Positions 42,201 through 43,873 of a DNA stretch of 43,873 nt are shown here, one piece after another (the stretch's first letter is position 1; each line of letters starts with the position of its first letter). Made by a program: the position numbers and the translations under genes. The notes under the pieces are model-generated. The model saw only the letters and a program-made list of their open reading frames with translations, searched no databases and was not told where the DNA came from. Source of the DNA: Brachionus koreanus (taxonomy: Eukaryota > Rotifera > Eurotatoria > Ploima > Brachionidae); the NCBI GenBank assembly GCA_016987375.1, contig PJRA01000323.1, forward strand, positions 73,232-117,104, read 5' to 3'.

Positions 42201-42639
42201 ACCTACCGAAATAAAAATTTTTTTTTTATTTGAATTTATTTTAAGAATTAAAGTAATTTATTAAAATAGAAAATAATAATTATTTATTTATTTATTAATT
42301 TCAATTAACGCCAGTGCGTTCTGCCGATGTAAAAGTCAAAAAAATATTAAAATAAGTATTTAATTACAAATTTTGTTAAATTAGATTTTGTTTAAATTTA
42401 AGAATAACATCGCTACCCTTACCACAAGTCATTATTATTGGAGGTTGATTCAATTTTTCAAATTTACTGATGGGTTTGTTACTTTTGTTATAGTCATTGT
42501 TTTGGACTGAACTTGAAATTTTGTTAAGAGTGCATTTCAGATCTTTCGTTTCAGGAAACACTTTTTCTATGGCTCACGGTAATTCAACACTTTTTTTTCT
42601 TTGTAGTAGTTCAACAAAAGTAGATAGATTTAGTGAGCA

Positions 42640-43300
42640 TACACTATTCAAAAAATATTGAAGAAAATAGAGAAAATTTAAGAAAAATAATCGAAATCAT
42701 CAAGTTATTGGCTAAGCAGGGTCTGGCTCTCCGAGCCCATGATGAATCAGAGGGATCAATAATATTGGTAATTTTAAATAATTGGTTAAGTTGTATTCGA
42801 GTAAAGACAATTCTTTTAATGATTTTATAAACTTAACGAACGTTTTTCAGGTGATTTAATACCACTATTTTTTATTTACGAATTACTTTTTGACGATGTG
42901 TGTCGTTTTGATTATAGAAAAAATTAAAAATAATTTAATTATCTATAAAAAAAAAAAGTTGACTTTGAATATTTAGTAAGTGAGGTTAAAGTTTGGCAAA
43001 ATTTTAAAAAGTCGAATGATCTAAAATTCTAAGTCAAAATCTAATAGTGTGATAAATTTAAAAGAAATATGGTTGCACAAAAACTTGAGATCGTTATTGC
43101 CAAATCTTACAAAATTAATTCAAATATATCTCACAGTTCCTTTATCGTCTGCTTCTTCAGAGAGGTCGTTTTCGTGCTTAAAGCGTATTTAGACATGGCT
43201 AAGAAATTCTATGAATCAAGAGAGACTAAATAGCTTTGCTATTTTAAGTATAGAAAAAGAGAAATTAGATAAACTCGACTTGGATAAAATCATAGGTTTT
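42640..43300 (+). pseudogene. hAT transposase relic (N-terminal part and hATC end)
   Basis: The first part (42640-42850) reads ENLRKIIEIIKLLAKQGLAL then RAHDES and, after a frameshift, NIGNFK, stop, LVKLYSSKDN. This is the LxKQGLAxRGHDE...NxGNFxELL block of ZMYM/Tip100-like hAT transposases. The last part (about 43105-43300) reads YLTVPLSSASSERSFSCLKR then RI, stop, WLRNSMNQERLNSFAILSIE, the hATC dimerisation region. The middle, including most of the catalytic core, has been deleted, and stops and shifts are present. It is a clear relic. Confidence 0.8.
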
Positions 43301-43873
43301 TTTTTTCAGCTTAAGAAACAATCAACAATATTTCAATTCTTGTATAACAATTTCCAGTTTTTTGTTAAATTTTATAAATTAAAATAATTTTTCTTAATAT
43401 GTTTTTCTATATATTTTTTTTATAATAGACATTTTGATAAAAATTCGATAAATAAATCGTTAAAATAAAAATATCTTAGAATCAAGAACAGGTCTACTTC
43501 GTATTTAAATAATCGTTATTTAATCATTATTTAATCATTATTTATCCTTTAATCATTATTTATCCTTATAAAATAAATGAAATCAAAAACATAAAAAATA
43601 TAAATATAAAGAAGGTTTCGAATCAAGATAAATCGAATATCCTACTCCATTGTCTAATTGCTACTTAACTATTTAATTTTTTTCCTGATACATCAGATAA
43701 TTAACCATATCTAACGCATCCAATAACTCTCTATTTCATTGGTTATATCTATTTTTATTATTTTTATTTTTTTTACTATTTCTCTATTTTTTAAAAATTA
43801 TTTTTACTATATTTTATTTTATCTTATTTAACTTTATTTTGAATTTAATTATTTAATTTTTTTTTTATTCTTA
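43301..43873. other. AT-rich right edge with a short tandem repeat
   Basis: At 43505-43567 the motif (T)TAATCATTATTTA is repeated three to four times, two copies followed by TCCTT. No gene was recognised up to the window end. Confidence 0.6.

Noticed and set aside
43505..43567. CRISPR-like or regulatory repeat array
   Set aside because: Short contiguous tandem repeats with no spacers in a eukaryotic AT-rich region: a minisatellite at most.

Overview
This is a eukaryotic nuclear window from a very AT-rich invertebrate genome. Six genes or gene-like loci are interrupted or spaced by GT-AG introns, several of only 49-60 bp. The genes include glycogen synthase, PLAC8, a GT10 fucosyltransferase and a STELLO-type glycosyltransferase. 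Everything between them is low-GC DNA full of decayed retroelements and small DNA transposons. Tiny introns, extreme AT content and lineage-specific type II glycosyltransferases fit a monogonont rotifer (Brachionus-like) best, but that placement is inference; nothing in the window names the species.

Layout. 1-3300: a graveyard of minus-strand retroelements (an LTR with primer-binding site running off the left edge, a LINE reverse-transcriptase fragment, and a Ty3/Gypsy relic holding gag and only the tail of integrase). 3629-4675: exostosin-like glycosyltransferase. 5741-7342: element with two 371-bp inverted arms and an LTR-like sequence nested inside. 7660-7900: LINE fragment. 8322-8707: three-exon PLAC8 gene. 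10.9-11.9 kb: LINE and MULE transposase fragments. 12382-16537: complete four-exon glycogen synthase gene whose 1.9-kb third intron holds a LINE fragment split by a 323-bp MITE. 17536-19324: a small unknown ORF and a leucine-rich-repeat gene. 21651-25065: three-exon gene for a long, mostly disordered protein. 27358-28398: a second putative Golgi glycosyltransferase. 29131-30350: broken duplicate of the STELLO-like gene. 30777-35225: Ty3/Gypsy element (Mag-like), broken by a MITE in the reverse-transcriptase active-site region and by a small deletion. 35240-37920: STELLO-like gene (two exons, one apparent single-base frameshift). 38.8-40.0 kb: LINE tail, small inverted-repeat element, tRNA-like SINE candidate. 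40226-41558: two-exon alpha-1,3-fucosyltransferase-like gene. 42.1-43.3 kb: hAT transposase relic.

How the genes relate. Four membrane-anchored glycosyltransferases of different families, plus the STELLO pseudogene, all lie on the minus strand, and glycogen synthase (cytosolic, UDP-glucose-using) is on the same strand. This is not an operon: spacing is kilobases and each gene has its own flanks. It does make the window unusually rich in sugar-transfer genes. The most informative structure is the record of nested insertions, where target-site duplications and interrupted reading frames give a relative order of events.
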